The notes under the pieces were generated by a model. It was not told the origin of the DNA. It searched no databases and was given only the letters and a program-made list of their open reading frames with translations. Below, one piece after another: positions 56,719-64,000 of a stretch of 64,000 bases of DNA. Where the stretch lies: assembly GCF_021029445.1 (NCBI RefSeq), contig NZ_CP072610.1, forward strand, positions 1,736,001 through 1,800,000, read 5' to 3'. Position 1 is the first letter of the stretch, and each line of letters begins with the position of its first letter. The stretch comes from Pseudomonas wenzhouensis. Lineage in GTDB: Bacteria > Pseudomonadota > Gammaproteobacteria > Pseudomonadales > Pseudomonadaceae. The position numbers and the translations under genes were made by a program.

Positions 56719-58955
56719 CTGTCACCGCAGTGCAATCCAATACCCCTAAGATCGGCCGCCTGGTGGTGGTCGGCCTCGGCTTGATCGGTGGCTCCTTCGC
56801 CAAGGGGCTACGTGAGCGCGGGCTGTGCCGGGAGGTGGTGGGGGTCGATCTGGATGCTGAATCGCGTCGCCTGGCAGTGCAGTTGGGGGTTGTCGACCGC
56901 TGCGAGAGTGATCTGGCTGCCGCCTGTCAGGGAGCGGATGTCATTCAGTTGGCAGTGCCTATCCTGGCCATGGAGAAGCTGCTGGCTCAACTGGCCAGGC
57001 TCGATCTCGGCAATGCCGTGCTGACTGACGTCGGCAGCGCCAAAGGCAATGTCGTGCGTGCGGCGCGTCTGGCCTTTGCCGGTCAGGCAGTGCGTTTCGT
57101 ACCGGGGCATCCAATTGCCGGCTCCGAGCAGAGCGGGGTGGAGGCGGCCAACGCCGAACTGTTCCGCCGCCACAAGGTTATTCTCACGCCCAGTGAACAC
57201 AGTGATGCAGCGGCTGTGGCGCTGGTCGAGGCGTTGTGGCGCGAGCTTGGGGCGGATGTCGAGGCGATGGAGGTCGAACATCACGACCAGGTGCTCGCCG
57301 CCACCAGCCATCTGCCGCACCTGCTGGCCTTTACCCTGGTCGACTCGCTGGCCAAACGCAGCGAGAACCTGGAGATTTTCCGCTATGCCGCTGGCGGTTT
57401 CCGCGATTTCACGCGGATCGCCGGCAGTGATCCGGTGATGTGGCACGATATCTTCCTCGCCAACCGTGAGGCCGTGCTGCGCACACTGGATACGTTTCGC
57501 GACGACCTCGACGCCTTGCGCGATGCGGTCGACGCCGGGGATGGGCATCAACTGCTGGGCGTGTTCACCCGCGCCCGCGTGGCCCGCGAACATTTCAGCA
57601 AAATTCTGGCCCGCAGGGCCTATGTGGACGCTATGCACTCGACCGATCTGATTTTCCTGGCAAAACCTGGTAGCTCGCTGGCTGGACGTATCCGCGTACC
57701 GGGTGACAAATCCATCTCGCACCGTTCGATCATGCTGGGTTCGCTGGCCGAAGGCACCACCGAGGTCGAAGGCTTCCTCGAGGGTGAGGATGCCCTGGCT
57801 ACGTTGCAGGCCTTCCGCGACATGGGCGTGGTCATCGAAGGCCCGCACCACGGCCGCGTGACCATCCATGGCGTCGGCCTGCATGGTCTGAAAGCGCCGG
57901 CTGGCCCGCTGTACATGGGTAACTCCGGCACCTCCATGCGCCTGCTCTCCGGCTTGCTGGCCGCGCAGCCGTTCGACACTACGCTGACCGGCGATGCGTC
58001 GCTGTCCAAGCGCCCGATGAACCGCGTGGCCAAGCCGCTGCGTGAAATGGGCGCGGTGATCGAGACCGGCCCGGAAGGCCGTCCGCCACTCGCTATCAAG
58101 GGCGGTCAGCGCCTGACCGGCATGGCCTACGACATGCCGATGGCCAGTGCCCAGGTTAAATCCTGCCTGCTGCTGGCTGGCTTGTACGCCGCTGGCAGCA
58201 CCTCGGTGACCGAGCCGGCGCCGACCCGTGACCACACCGAGCGCATGCTGCGCGGCTTCGGCTACCCGGTGAGCGTCGAAGGCAGTACCGTCAGTGTCGA
58301 GGCCGGGCACAAGCTGACCGCCACGCGTATCGAAGTGCCGGCAGATATTTCCTCGGCGGCGTTCTTCCTGGTCGCTGCCAGCATCGCCGAAGGCTCCGAG
58401 CTGGTGCTGGAGCACGTTGGCATCAACCCGACCCGTACCGGCGTGATCGATATCCTCAAGCTGATGGGTGGCGACATTACCCTGGAAAACCAGCGTGAAG
58501 TCGGCGGCGAGCCGGTAGCTGACATTCGCGTGCGAGCGGCCAAGCTCAAGGGTATCGACATTCCGGAAGACCTGGTGCCGCTGGCTATCGATGAATTCCC
58601 GGTGCTGTTCGTTGCCGCCGCCTGTGCCGAAGGCCGTACCGTGCTGCGCGGCGCCGAAGAGCTGCGGGTGAAAGAGTCTGATCGTATCCAGGTCATGGCT
58701 GACGGCCTGATCGCGCTGGGTGTGAAGGCCGAGCCGACCCCGGATGGCATCATCATCGAAGGCGGTAGCGTCGGCGGTGGCGAAGTCTGGGCGCATGGCG
58801 ACCACCGTATTGCCATGTCCTTCAGCGTCGCCTCGCTACGCGCCACTGCGCCGATCCGCATTCATGACTGTGCCAACGTCGCCACTTCCTTCCCCAACTT
58901 CCTGGCCTTGTCGGCTGAAGTCGGCATCAACGTGGCTGTAGAGGGCAAGGCATGA
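56715..58955 (+). CDS. Fused prephenate dehydrogenase / EPSP synthase
   Basis: One polypeptide of 746 residues with two enzymes of aromatic amino-acid synthesis. Residues 1-300 are prephenate dehydrogenase TyrA (NAD fold [20 protein letters not shown]), and residues from about 307 are 5-enolpyruvylshikimate-3-phosphate synthase AroA ([43 protein letters not shown] VKESDR). The fusion is the standard pseudomonad form. The GTG start at 56715 overlaps hisC, and the stop overlaps cmk (ATGA). The EPSP-synthase glycine in GNSGTS corresponds to the usual glyphosate-contact glycine. Confidence 0.95.
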   Translation: MTVTAVQSNTPKIGRLVVVGLGLIGGSFAKGLRERGLCREVVGVDLDAESRRLAVQLGVVDRCESDLAAACQGADVIQLAVPILAMEKLLAQLARLDLGNAVLTDVGSAKGNVVRAARLAFAGQAVRFVPGHPIAGSEQSGVEAANAELFRRHKVILTPSEHSDAAAVALVEALWRELGADVEAMEVEHHDQVLAATSHLPHLLAFTLVDSLAKRSENLEIFRYAAGGFRDFTRIAGSDPVMWHDIFLANREAVLRTLDTFRDDLDALRDAVDAGDGHQLLGVFTRARVAREHFSKILARRAYVDAMHSTDLIFLAKPGSSLAGRIRVPGDKSISHRSIMLGSLAEGTTEVEGFLEGEDALATLQAFRDMGVVIEGPHHGRVTIHGVGLHGLKAPAGPLYMGNSGTSMRLLSGLLAAQPFDTTLTGDASLSKRPMNRVAKPLREMGAVIETGPEGRPPLAIKGGQRLTGMAYDMPMASAQVKSCLLLAGLYAAGSTSVTEPAPTRDHTERMLRGFGYPVSVEGSTVSVEAGHKLTATRIEVPADISSAAFFLVAASIAEGSELVLEHVGINPTRTGVIDILKLMGGDITLENQREVGGEPVADIRVRAAKLKGIDIPEDLVPLAIDEFPVLFVAAACAEGRTVLRGAEELRVKESDRIQVMADGLIALGVKAEPTPDGIIIEGGSVGGGEVWAHGDHRIAMSFSVASLRATAPIRIHDCANVATSFPNFLALSAEVGINVAVEGKA

Positions 58956-59617
58956 ATGCCCCGGTAATCACCGTCGATGGGCCGAGCGGGTCGGGCAAGG
59001 GCACGCTGTGCGCCTTGCTGGCCAAGCAGCTGGGCTGGAACCTGCTTGACTCCGGTGCGCTCTATCGCCTGCTGGCCTTCGCTGCCGGCAACCACGGTAT
59101 CGATCTGACCAACGAAGAGTCGCTCAAGCAACTGGCCGCACATCTGGATGTGCAGTTCATCGATAAGCGCATCATCCTCGAAGGCGAGGAGGTGACCGAC
59201 GCCATCCGCAACGAACAGATCGGCGCCGGTGCTTCCATGGTCGCTTCGCTGCCGGCTGTACGGGAAGCGCTGCTGCAGCGTCAGCGTGCCTTTCGCGAAA
59301 TGCCCGGCCTGGTGGCCGATGGCCGCGACATGGGCACCGTGGTATTCGCCGACGCGCCGCTGAAGATCTTTCTCACCGCCAGCGCCGAGGAACGTGCCCA
59401 TCGCCGCTACTTGCAGTTGAAGGGCAAGGGCGATGATGTTAATCTCGCGAGTCTTCTCGACGAGATACGGGCGCGCGACGAGCGCGATACCCAGCGCGCG
59501 GTGGCTCCGCTGAAGCCGGCAGCCGACGCAATCGTGCTGGATTCCACCGAGCTGTCCATCGAGCAGGTGCTTGAACGAATTCTGAGCGAGGTCGCTGATC
59601 GCGACCTGGCCGGGTAA
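58952..59617 (+). CDS. cmk: Cytidylate kinase
   Basis: Phosphorylates CMP and dCMP with ATP. 221 residues, with a P-loop GPSGSGKGT at 10-18 and the AMP/CMP-type lid region. It overlaps the tyrA-aroA stop by four bases and precedes rpsA, a widely conserved order. A terminator-like hairpin lies between it and rpsA. Confidence 0.96.
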   Translation: MNAPVITVDGPSGSGKGTLCALLAKQLGWNLLDSGALYRLLAFAAGNHGIDLTNEESLKQLAAHLDVQFIDKRIILEGEEVTDAIRNEQIGAGASMVASLPAVREALLQRQRAFREMPGLVADGRDMGTVVFADAPLKIFLTASAEERAHRRYLQLKGKGDDVNLASLLDEIRARDERDTQRAVAPLKPAADAIVLDSTELSIEQVLERILSEVADRDLAG

Positions 59618-59652
59618 GGACTTTCGGTTGCTCTAAATCGAAGAGTCCGCAA

Positions 59653-59698
59653 GGAGGCATACGGGAGACCAGTCCTTGTCCCGTAGGCCTCTTTTTAT
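59653..59698 (+). terminator. Terminator or attenuator between cmk and rpsA
   Basis: GAGGCATACGGGA pairs with TCCCGTAGGCCTC, followed by TTTTTAT. It may limit cmk read-through into rpsA. Confidence 0.75.
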
Positions 59699-59766
59699 AT
59701 GAACGAACCCACATGGTCTGGAATGTGGTTTGGGCGAATCCCCGCCCTTGATCAACAGGAATCAAC

Positions 59767-61449
59767 ATGAGCGAAAGCTTTGCAGAACTATTTGAAGAAA
59801 GCCTGAAATCCCTCGACATGCAGCCGGGTGCCATCATCACCGGCATCGTGGTCGACATCGACGGTGACTGGGTTACCGTTCACGCCGGTCTGAAGTCCGA
59901 GGGCGTCATCCCGCTCGACCAGTTCTTCAACGAACAAGGCGAGCTGACCATCAAGGTCGGTGACGAAGTCCACGTTGCGCTGGACGCGGTTGAAGATGGC
60001 TTCGGTGAAACCAAGCTGTCCCGCGAGAAAGCCAAGCGCGCTGAATCCTGGCTGGTTCTGGAAGCTGCGTTCAACGCTGAAGAAGTGGTCAAGGGCGTTA
60101 TCAACGGTAAGGTCAAAGGCGGCTTCACTGTTGACGTCAACGGCATCCGCGCGTTCCTGCCGGGTTCCCTGGTTGACGTCCGTCCGGTGCGTGATACCAC
60201 TCACCTGGAAGGCAAAGAGCTGGAATTCAAGGTCATTAAACTGGACCAGAAGCGCAACAACGTTGTCGTTTCCCGTCGTAGCGTCCTGGAAGCCGAGAAC
60301 AGCGCCGAGCGCGAAGCTCTGCTGGAATCCCTGCAGGAAGGCCAGCAAGTCAAAGGTATCGTCAAGAACCTCACCGACTACGGTGCGTTCGTTGACCTGG
60401 GCGGCGTAGATGGCCTGCTGCACATCACCGACATGGCTTGGAAGCGCATCAAGCACCCGTCCGAGATCGTCAACGTTGGCGACGAGATCGACGTCAAGGT
60501 TCTGAAGTACGATCGCGAGCGTAACCGCGTATCCCTGGGCCTGAAGCAACTGGGCGAAGACCCATGGGTTGCCATCAAAGCTCGTTACCCGGAAAACACC
60601 CGCGTTGTTGCCCGCGTCACCAACCTCACCGACTACGGCTGCTTCGCCGAGCTGGAAGAGGGCGTGGAAGGCCTGGTACACGTTTCCGAAATGGACTGGA
60701 CCAACAAGAACATCCACCCGTCGAAAGTCGTCAACGTCGGCGACGAAGTGGAAGTCATGGTTCTGGACATCGACGAAGAGCGTCGTCGTATCTCCCTGGG
60801 TATCAAGCAGTGCAAGACCAACCCGTGGGAAGACTTCTCCGGTCAGTTCAACAAGGGTGACAAGATCTCCGGCACCATCAAGTCGATCACCGATTTCGGT
60901 ATCTTCATTGGTCTGGACGGTGGCATCGACGGCCTGGTTCACCTGTCCGACATCTCCTGGAACGAAGCCGGCGAAGAAGCCGTGCGTCGCTTCAAGAAGG
61001 GCGACGAGCTGGAAACCGTCATCCTGTCGGTTGACCCGGAGCGCGAGCGCATCTCCCTGGGCATCAAGCAGCTGGAAGACGATCCGTTCAGCAACTACGT
61101 CTCCATCAACGACAAGGGCACCATCGTCCGTGGCGTTGTGAAAGAAGTAGACGCCAAGGGCGCCATCATCGACCTGGGCAACGAGATCGAAGCTACCCTG
61201 AAAGCCTCCGAAATCAGCCGTGACCGCGTTGAAGACGCGCGCAACGTCCTGAAAGAAGGCGACGAAGTAGAAGCCAAGATCATCAGCGTCGACCGCAAGT
61301 CCCGTGTCATCAGCCTGTCCGTCAAGTCGAAAGACGTTGAAGACGAGAAGGACGCGATGAAGGAACTGCGTAACAAGCAAGACGTTGAAAGCACCGGCCC
61401 GACCACCATTGGTGATCTGATCCGTGCTCAGATGGAAAACCAGAACTAA
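59767..61449 (+). CDS. rpsA: 30S ribosomal protein S1
   Basis: Binds mRNA on the 30S subunit. The 560 residues contain six S1 (OB-fold) repeats in tandem from about residue 20 to 530, with the repeated signature [21 protein letters not shown]. The start ATG 59767 is preceded by AGGAA. The gene is followed by a strong terminator and the REP cluster, so it ends the transcription unit. Confidence 0.97.
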   Translation: MSESFAELFEESLKSLDMQPGAIITGIVVDIDGDWVTVHAGLKSEGVIPLDQFFNEQGELTIKVGDEVHVALDAVEDGFGETKLSREKAKRAESWLVLEAAFNAEEVVKGVINGKVKGGFTVDVNGIRAFLPGSLVDVRPVRDTTHLEGKELEFKVIKLDQKRNNVVVSRRSVLEAENSAEREALLESLQEGQQVKGIVKNLTDYGAFVDLGGVDGLLHITDMAWKRIKHPSEIVNVGDEIDVKVLKYDRERNRVSLGLKQLGEDPWVAIKARYPENTRVVARVTNLTDYGCFAELEEGVEGLVHVSEMDWTNKNIHPSKVVNVGDEVEVMVLDIDEERRRISLGIKQCKTNPWEDFSGQFNKGDKISGTIKSITDFGIFIGLDGGIDGLVHLSDISWNEAGEEAVRRFKKGDELETVILSVDPERERISLGIKQLEDDPFSNYVSINDKGTIVRGVVKEVDAKGAIIDLGNEIEATLKASEISRDRVEDARNVLKEGDEVEAKIISVDRKSRVISLSVKSKDVEDEKDAMKELRNKQDVESTGPTTIGDLIRAQMENQN

Positions 61450-61464
61450 GTTCGGGTAATTCAT

Positions 61465-61495
61465 CAAAAAAGGCGACCTTCGGGTCGCCTTTTTC
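61465..61495 (+). terminator. Terminator of rpsA
   Basis: AAAAGGCGACC-TTCG-GGTCGCCTTTT stem with a UUCG loop and T tail. Confidence 0.9.
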
Positions 61496-61518
61496 GTTTC
61501 CGTAACGCCACCGCCCAT

Positions 61519-61802
61519 GTAGGAGCGGCGCCCCGCCGCGAATGGCGGCCATCCCGCAATCCCGAGCGCAACCCCAAAGCTTCGCCCCGAGGCGGGGCTC
61601 CCACGCCAAACCGCAAAACAACACTCCCCTTGTAGGAGCTGCGTCCCGCGGCGAATGGCGGCCATCCAGCAATACCGAGCCCATACCCAGAAGCTTCGCC
61701 CCGAGGCGGGGCTCCTACGCGAATACGCCAGTCGACGCTCTCTCTGTAGGAGCTGCGCCCCGCAGCGAATGGCAGCCATCCAGCAATGCCAAGCCTATGC
61801 CC
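61519..61802. repeat. BIME cluster upstream of the REP transposase
   Basis: Three tandem units of about 113 bp start at 61519, 61632 and 61746, each with a GTAGGAGC...CCCCGC...GAATGGC half and, in the first two, an inverted GCTTCGCCCCGAGGCGGGG half. Their period and composition match the clusters near 62323-62550. Confidence 0.85.
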
Positions 61803-61823
61803 AATAACGTCGCCAAACCGCCC

Positions 61824-62267
61824 TCATATCCACACCGCATCCCAATGCGGATAATCACCCGCTCGCTCCACGAGCCCGGCTCTTAAGGGATTTGCCACCA
61901 CATATCTCGCCACACTCCGAACATCCTCCTCCCGGCGCAACGCATGATCATGGAATCCCTTTTGACATATCGGCCTACCCAGGCGCTTGGCGGAAATGGA
62001 TTTGACCCTGCCCACCAAGCGGGTCAGGTCCTCACTCTGCAGTAGCAACAGCCAATGCAGATGATCAGGCATCACGACAAAGCAGAGCGTTTGGTGCGAT
62101 CCAAGCAGCTCATCCTGGCGAATGATTTGTATGAGCGTGCGCGCCGCTGAGAAATCAGCAAAGACAGGGATGCGACCATTGGTTACGGTAGTGACAAGAT
62201 AGATTTGCCCGCTACTGGACCAGCGTCCATCACGAAGCTTATGCGCGGCGTAGCGTTTCTCAGTCAT
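61824..62267 (-). CDS. REP-associated tyrosine transposase (RAYT)
   Basis: A Y1-type HUH transposase of the RAYT group, thought to spread REP sequences as single-stranded DNA. The 147-residue product has the HUH pair in MPDHLHWLLL and a catalytic-tyrosine region near ARYVVANPLRAG. Cognate REP sequences flank it on both sides. A second gene for nearly the same protein begins at the window edge. Confidence 0.88.
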   Translation of the reverse strand: MTEKRYAAHKLRDGRWSSSGQIYLVTTVTNGRIPVFADFSAARTLIQIIRQDELLGSHQTLCFVVMPDHLHWLLLLQSEDLTRLVGRVKSISAKRLGRPICQKGFHDHALRREEDVRSVARYVVANPLRAGLVERAGDYPHWDAVWI

Positions 62268-62322
62268 CGGATTCCCTTCCGTTAGCGTTCGCCAGTTCAG
62301 CTTAGCTTACCGAGCCAGGCGC

Positions 62323-62550
62323 CAGAGAAAGCTTCGCCCCGAGACGGGGCTCCCACACCAAACCGCAAAACAACGCTCCCCCCTGTAGGAGCCGCGCCCC
62401 GCGGCGAATGGCGGCGATCCCGCAATATCGAGCCCATACCTAAAAGCTTCGCCCCGAGTCGGGGCTCCTACGCGCATGCGCCGCCGACGCTCCCTCTGTA
62501 GGAGTCGCGCCCCGCGGCGAACGGCGGCCATCCAGTAATACCGAACCAAT
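62323..62550. repeat. BIME cluster downstream of the REP transposase
   Basis: Inverted units GCTTCGCCCCGAGACGGGG (near 62325), GTAGGAGCCGCGCCCCGCGG (near 62385), GCTTCGCCCCGAGTCGGGG (near 62446) and GTAGGAGTCGCGCCCCGCGG (near 62500). Same family as the upstream cluster; ended by the IS5 element. Confidence 0.85.
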
Positions 62551-62556
62551 ACCTAA

Positions 62557-63887
62557 CAGGCCGTTGAAAAAAGCCAGAGCCCGCGTGGCTCTGGCAAAAT
62601 GGCGGCCATCCTCTTCTGCCGAAGCCAGCCCAAGCCGATGCGTGGACTCGACCTCAAACAAAACGAGCTGTTCAGTTATACGACGCTGGAGCAGCGCATC
62701 CCGAACGATCACCCGCTGCGTCCCCTGCGAGGCCTGGTCGATACCGTTCTGGCTTCGATGGATCGGGACTTCGACGGGCTGTACTCCACCCTGGGACGGG
62801 CCTCGATTGCGCCGGAGCGGCTGCTGCGCGCCTCGTTGCTGCAGGTGATTTACACCATTCGCTCCGAGCGGCAGTTGGTCGAGCAGATTGATTTCAACCT
62901 GCTGTTTCGCTGGTTCGTCGGCTTGTCGATGGACGAGCGCATGTGGGATCACTCGACCTTCAGCCAGAACCGTGACCGCTTGTTCAACCAGGATGTAGCG
63001 CGGCTGTTCTTCCAGCGCATCAAGTCGCTGGCCGCATGGTCCGAGTACGCCAGCAACGAGCATTTCAGCGTCGATGGCACGCTGATCGACGCCTGGGCCT
63101 CGCACAAGTCCTTTATCAAGAAGGATGGCGGCGACCCACCGGAGGATGGCACGCGCAACCCCGATGCCGACTTCAAGGGCGAGAAGCGCAGCAACGCGAC
63201 CCACCAATCGACCAGCGATCCCGAGGCCCGGCTGGCGCGCAAGAGCAATGGCGATGCCAGTCGTCTGGCGCACATGGCCCACACGATGATGGAGCACCGC
63301 AACGGTCTGATCGTGGATGTGGAATGCACCGAGTTCAATGGACGTGCCGAGGTAGAGGCGGCGCTGGAGATGCTGGAGCGCACGGCCAAGCCGGGCAGCA
63401 CGGTAGGTGCAGACAAGAATTACGACCAGAAGCGTTTCGTGCAGAGGGCGCGCGAGCTGAAAGTGACACCGCATGTGGCGCAGAAGCGCAAGGGCAGCGC
63501 CATCGATGGGCGCACCACGCGGCATCCGGGGTATGCCGCCAGCCAGAAGATCCGCAAGCGGATCGAAGAAGGTTTTGGCTGGCTGAAGACGGTTGGCGGC
63601 CTGCGCAAGACCAAGCTGATCGGTCGCGCCAAGCTGAGTGCTCAGTTATTGCTGGGTTTCTCGGTCTACAACCTGATCCGACTGGGTAGCCTGTCGGGTT
63701 GGTGGCGAGGATCGCATGTATAGGGCGAGTTACGCCCAAAAAACGCCGAAAGGCGTGAACGTGGTGCTGAAACCTGTCAAAAAGGCCTGAAGTCAGGCCT
63801 TGTGTGGACTCCGTTAGGCCAAAGCGCTTGAAAAAGCGCCAAACCGGACGGGTTGGGGCAGTTGAAGCCGAGTTTTTCAACGGCCTG
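62557..63887. mobile_element. IS5-family insertion sequence (1331 bp)
   Basis: Terminal inverted repeats CAGGCCGTTGAAAAA (left) and TTTTTCAACGGCCTG (right). The 4-bp duplication CTAA at 62553-62556 and 63888-63891 fits the IS5 subgroup target YTAR. One intact transposase gene. It lies inside a REP array, between two REP transposase genes. Confidence 0.92.
62638..63723 (+). CDS. IS5-family DDE transposase
   Basis: The 361 residues from the ATG at 62638 (MRGLDLKQNELFSYTTLEQR) have the DDE core: D in HFSVDGTLIDAWAS, D in VGADKNYDQK and E in IRKRIEEGFGWLK. An ATG at 62599 would add 13 residues. No frameshift is seen. The product cuts and pastes the element by recognising its terminal repeats. 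Confidence 0.92.
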   Translation: MRGLDLKQNELFSYTTLEQRIPNDHPLRPLRGLVDTVLASMDRDFDGLYSTLGRASIAPERLLRASLLQVIYTIRSERQLVEQIDFNLLFRWFVGLSMDERMWDHSTFSQNRDRLFNQDVARLFFQRIKSLAAWSEYASNEHFSVDGTLIDAWASHKSFIKKDGGDPPEDGTRNPDADFKGEKRSNATHQSTSDPEARLARKSNGDASRLAHMAHTMMEHRNGLIVDVECTEFNGRAEVEAALEMLERTAKPGSTVGADKNYDQKRFVQRARELKVTPHVAQKRKGSAIDGRTTRHPGYAASQKIRKRIEEGFGWLKTVGGLRKTKLIGRAKLSAQLLLGFSVYNLIRLGSLSGWWRGSHV

Positions 63888-63910
63888 CTAAAGGCTTCGT
63901 CCTGCCACGC

Positions 63911-64000
63911 TCATATCCACACTGCATCCCAGTGTGGATAATCACCTGCGCGCTTCACAAGCCCGGCTCTCAAGGGGTTTGCCACCACATATCTCGCCAT
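63911..64000 (-). CDS. Second REP-associated tyrosine transposase, C-terminal part (runs off the window)
   Basis: The last 29 codons read MARYVVANPLRAGLVKRAGD and on to VWI, differing from the first RAYT gene at few positions. The frame continues beyond base 64000. It suggests tandem duplication of a RAYT gene with its REP flank, later split by the IS5 element. Confidence 0.8.
   Translation of the reverse strand: MARYVVANPLRAGLVKRAGDYPHWDAVWI

Noticed and set aside
59788..61779. Minus-strand frame of 663 codons opposite rpsA
   Set aside because: Shadow of the S1 repeats; the amino-acid pattern is repetitive only because rpsA is.
61519..62550. Regularly spaced repeats that could suggest a CRISPR array
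   Set aside because: The repeats are palindromic REP units of variable sequence with conserved spacers and no cas genes.

Overview
The window looks like a chromosomal segment of a Pseudomonas species, probably of the mendocina/oleovorans/alcaliphila kind. This rests on gene order and fusions, since no search was possible. The order gyrA-serC-pheA-hisC-(tyrA-aroA fusion)-cmk-rpsA, the flagellar/chemotaxis block ycgR-flgN-flgM-flgA-cheV-cheR, and gcvR/dapA-bamC-purC are all pseudomonad arrangements. High-GC codon use and abundant REP/BIME palindromes agree.

Region 1 (1-9.9 kb) is core: the 3' part of the large NAD-glutamate dehydrogenase gene, a BepA-like metalloprotease, a TusA-like protein, bcp, gcvR, dapA, bamC and purC. 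Region 2 (9.88-14.5 kb) is accessory: an IS200/IS605 element (copy 1), a frameshifted AT-rich membrane-protein gene, a RelE/ParE-type toxin-antitoxin pair with a palindromic operator, tRNA-Ser(CGA), a 12-bp inverted repeat, and a 683-bp group II intron without a reverse-transcriptase gene, sitting just behind an intrinsic terminator. Region 3 (14.5-24 kb) is core-like: a TetR-adaptor-RND permease operon, then metR and metE diverging around a palindrome.

Region 4 (24.08-33.53 kb) is the most striking part. A secreted alpha/beta-hydrolase gene is split exactly at a codon boundary by a 9449-bp block. The block is bounded by two directly repeated IS200/IS605 copies (copies 2 and 3). Between them are an AlpA-like regulator, a C4-antisense-RNA-like structure, small phage/satellite genes (one split by an IS21-family element with a 7-bp target duplication), a HicAB-like pair in reversed order, a YecR-like lipoprotein and a 5'-truncated gene. 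Removing the block restores the hydrolase frame. The restored site has the form TTGAT plus the presumed TnpB guide of copy 2, so TnpB should recognise the block-free allele.

Region 5 (33.6-61.5 kb) is core: a DMT exporter; an Lrp regulator with indolepyruvate oxidoreductase and leucine dehydrogenase; tRNA-Arg(CCT); sstT; an MFS transporter; the flagellar/chemotaxis block; ibpA with a sigma-32-type promoter and a ROSE-like RNA thermometer; gyrA with wild-type quinolone-determining residues; and the serine/aromatic amino-acid operon through cmk and rpsA. A DUF559 nuclease-like gene, flanked on both sides by palindromic repeats, interrupts the operon between pheA and hisC.

Region 6 (61.5-64 kb) is a REP factory: BIME repeat clusters on both sides of a REP-associated tyrosine transposase gene, then an IS5-family element (TSD CTAA), and the start of a second, near-identical REP transposase gene that runs off the window. 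No CRISPR array was seen.
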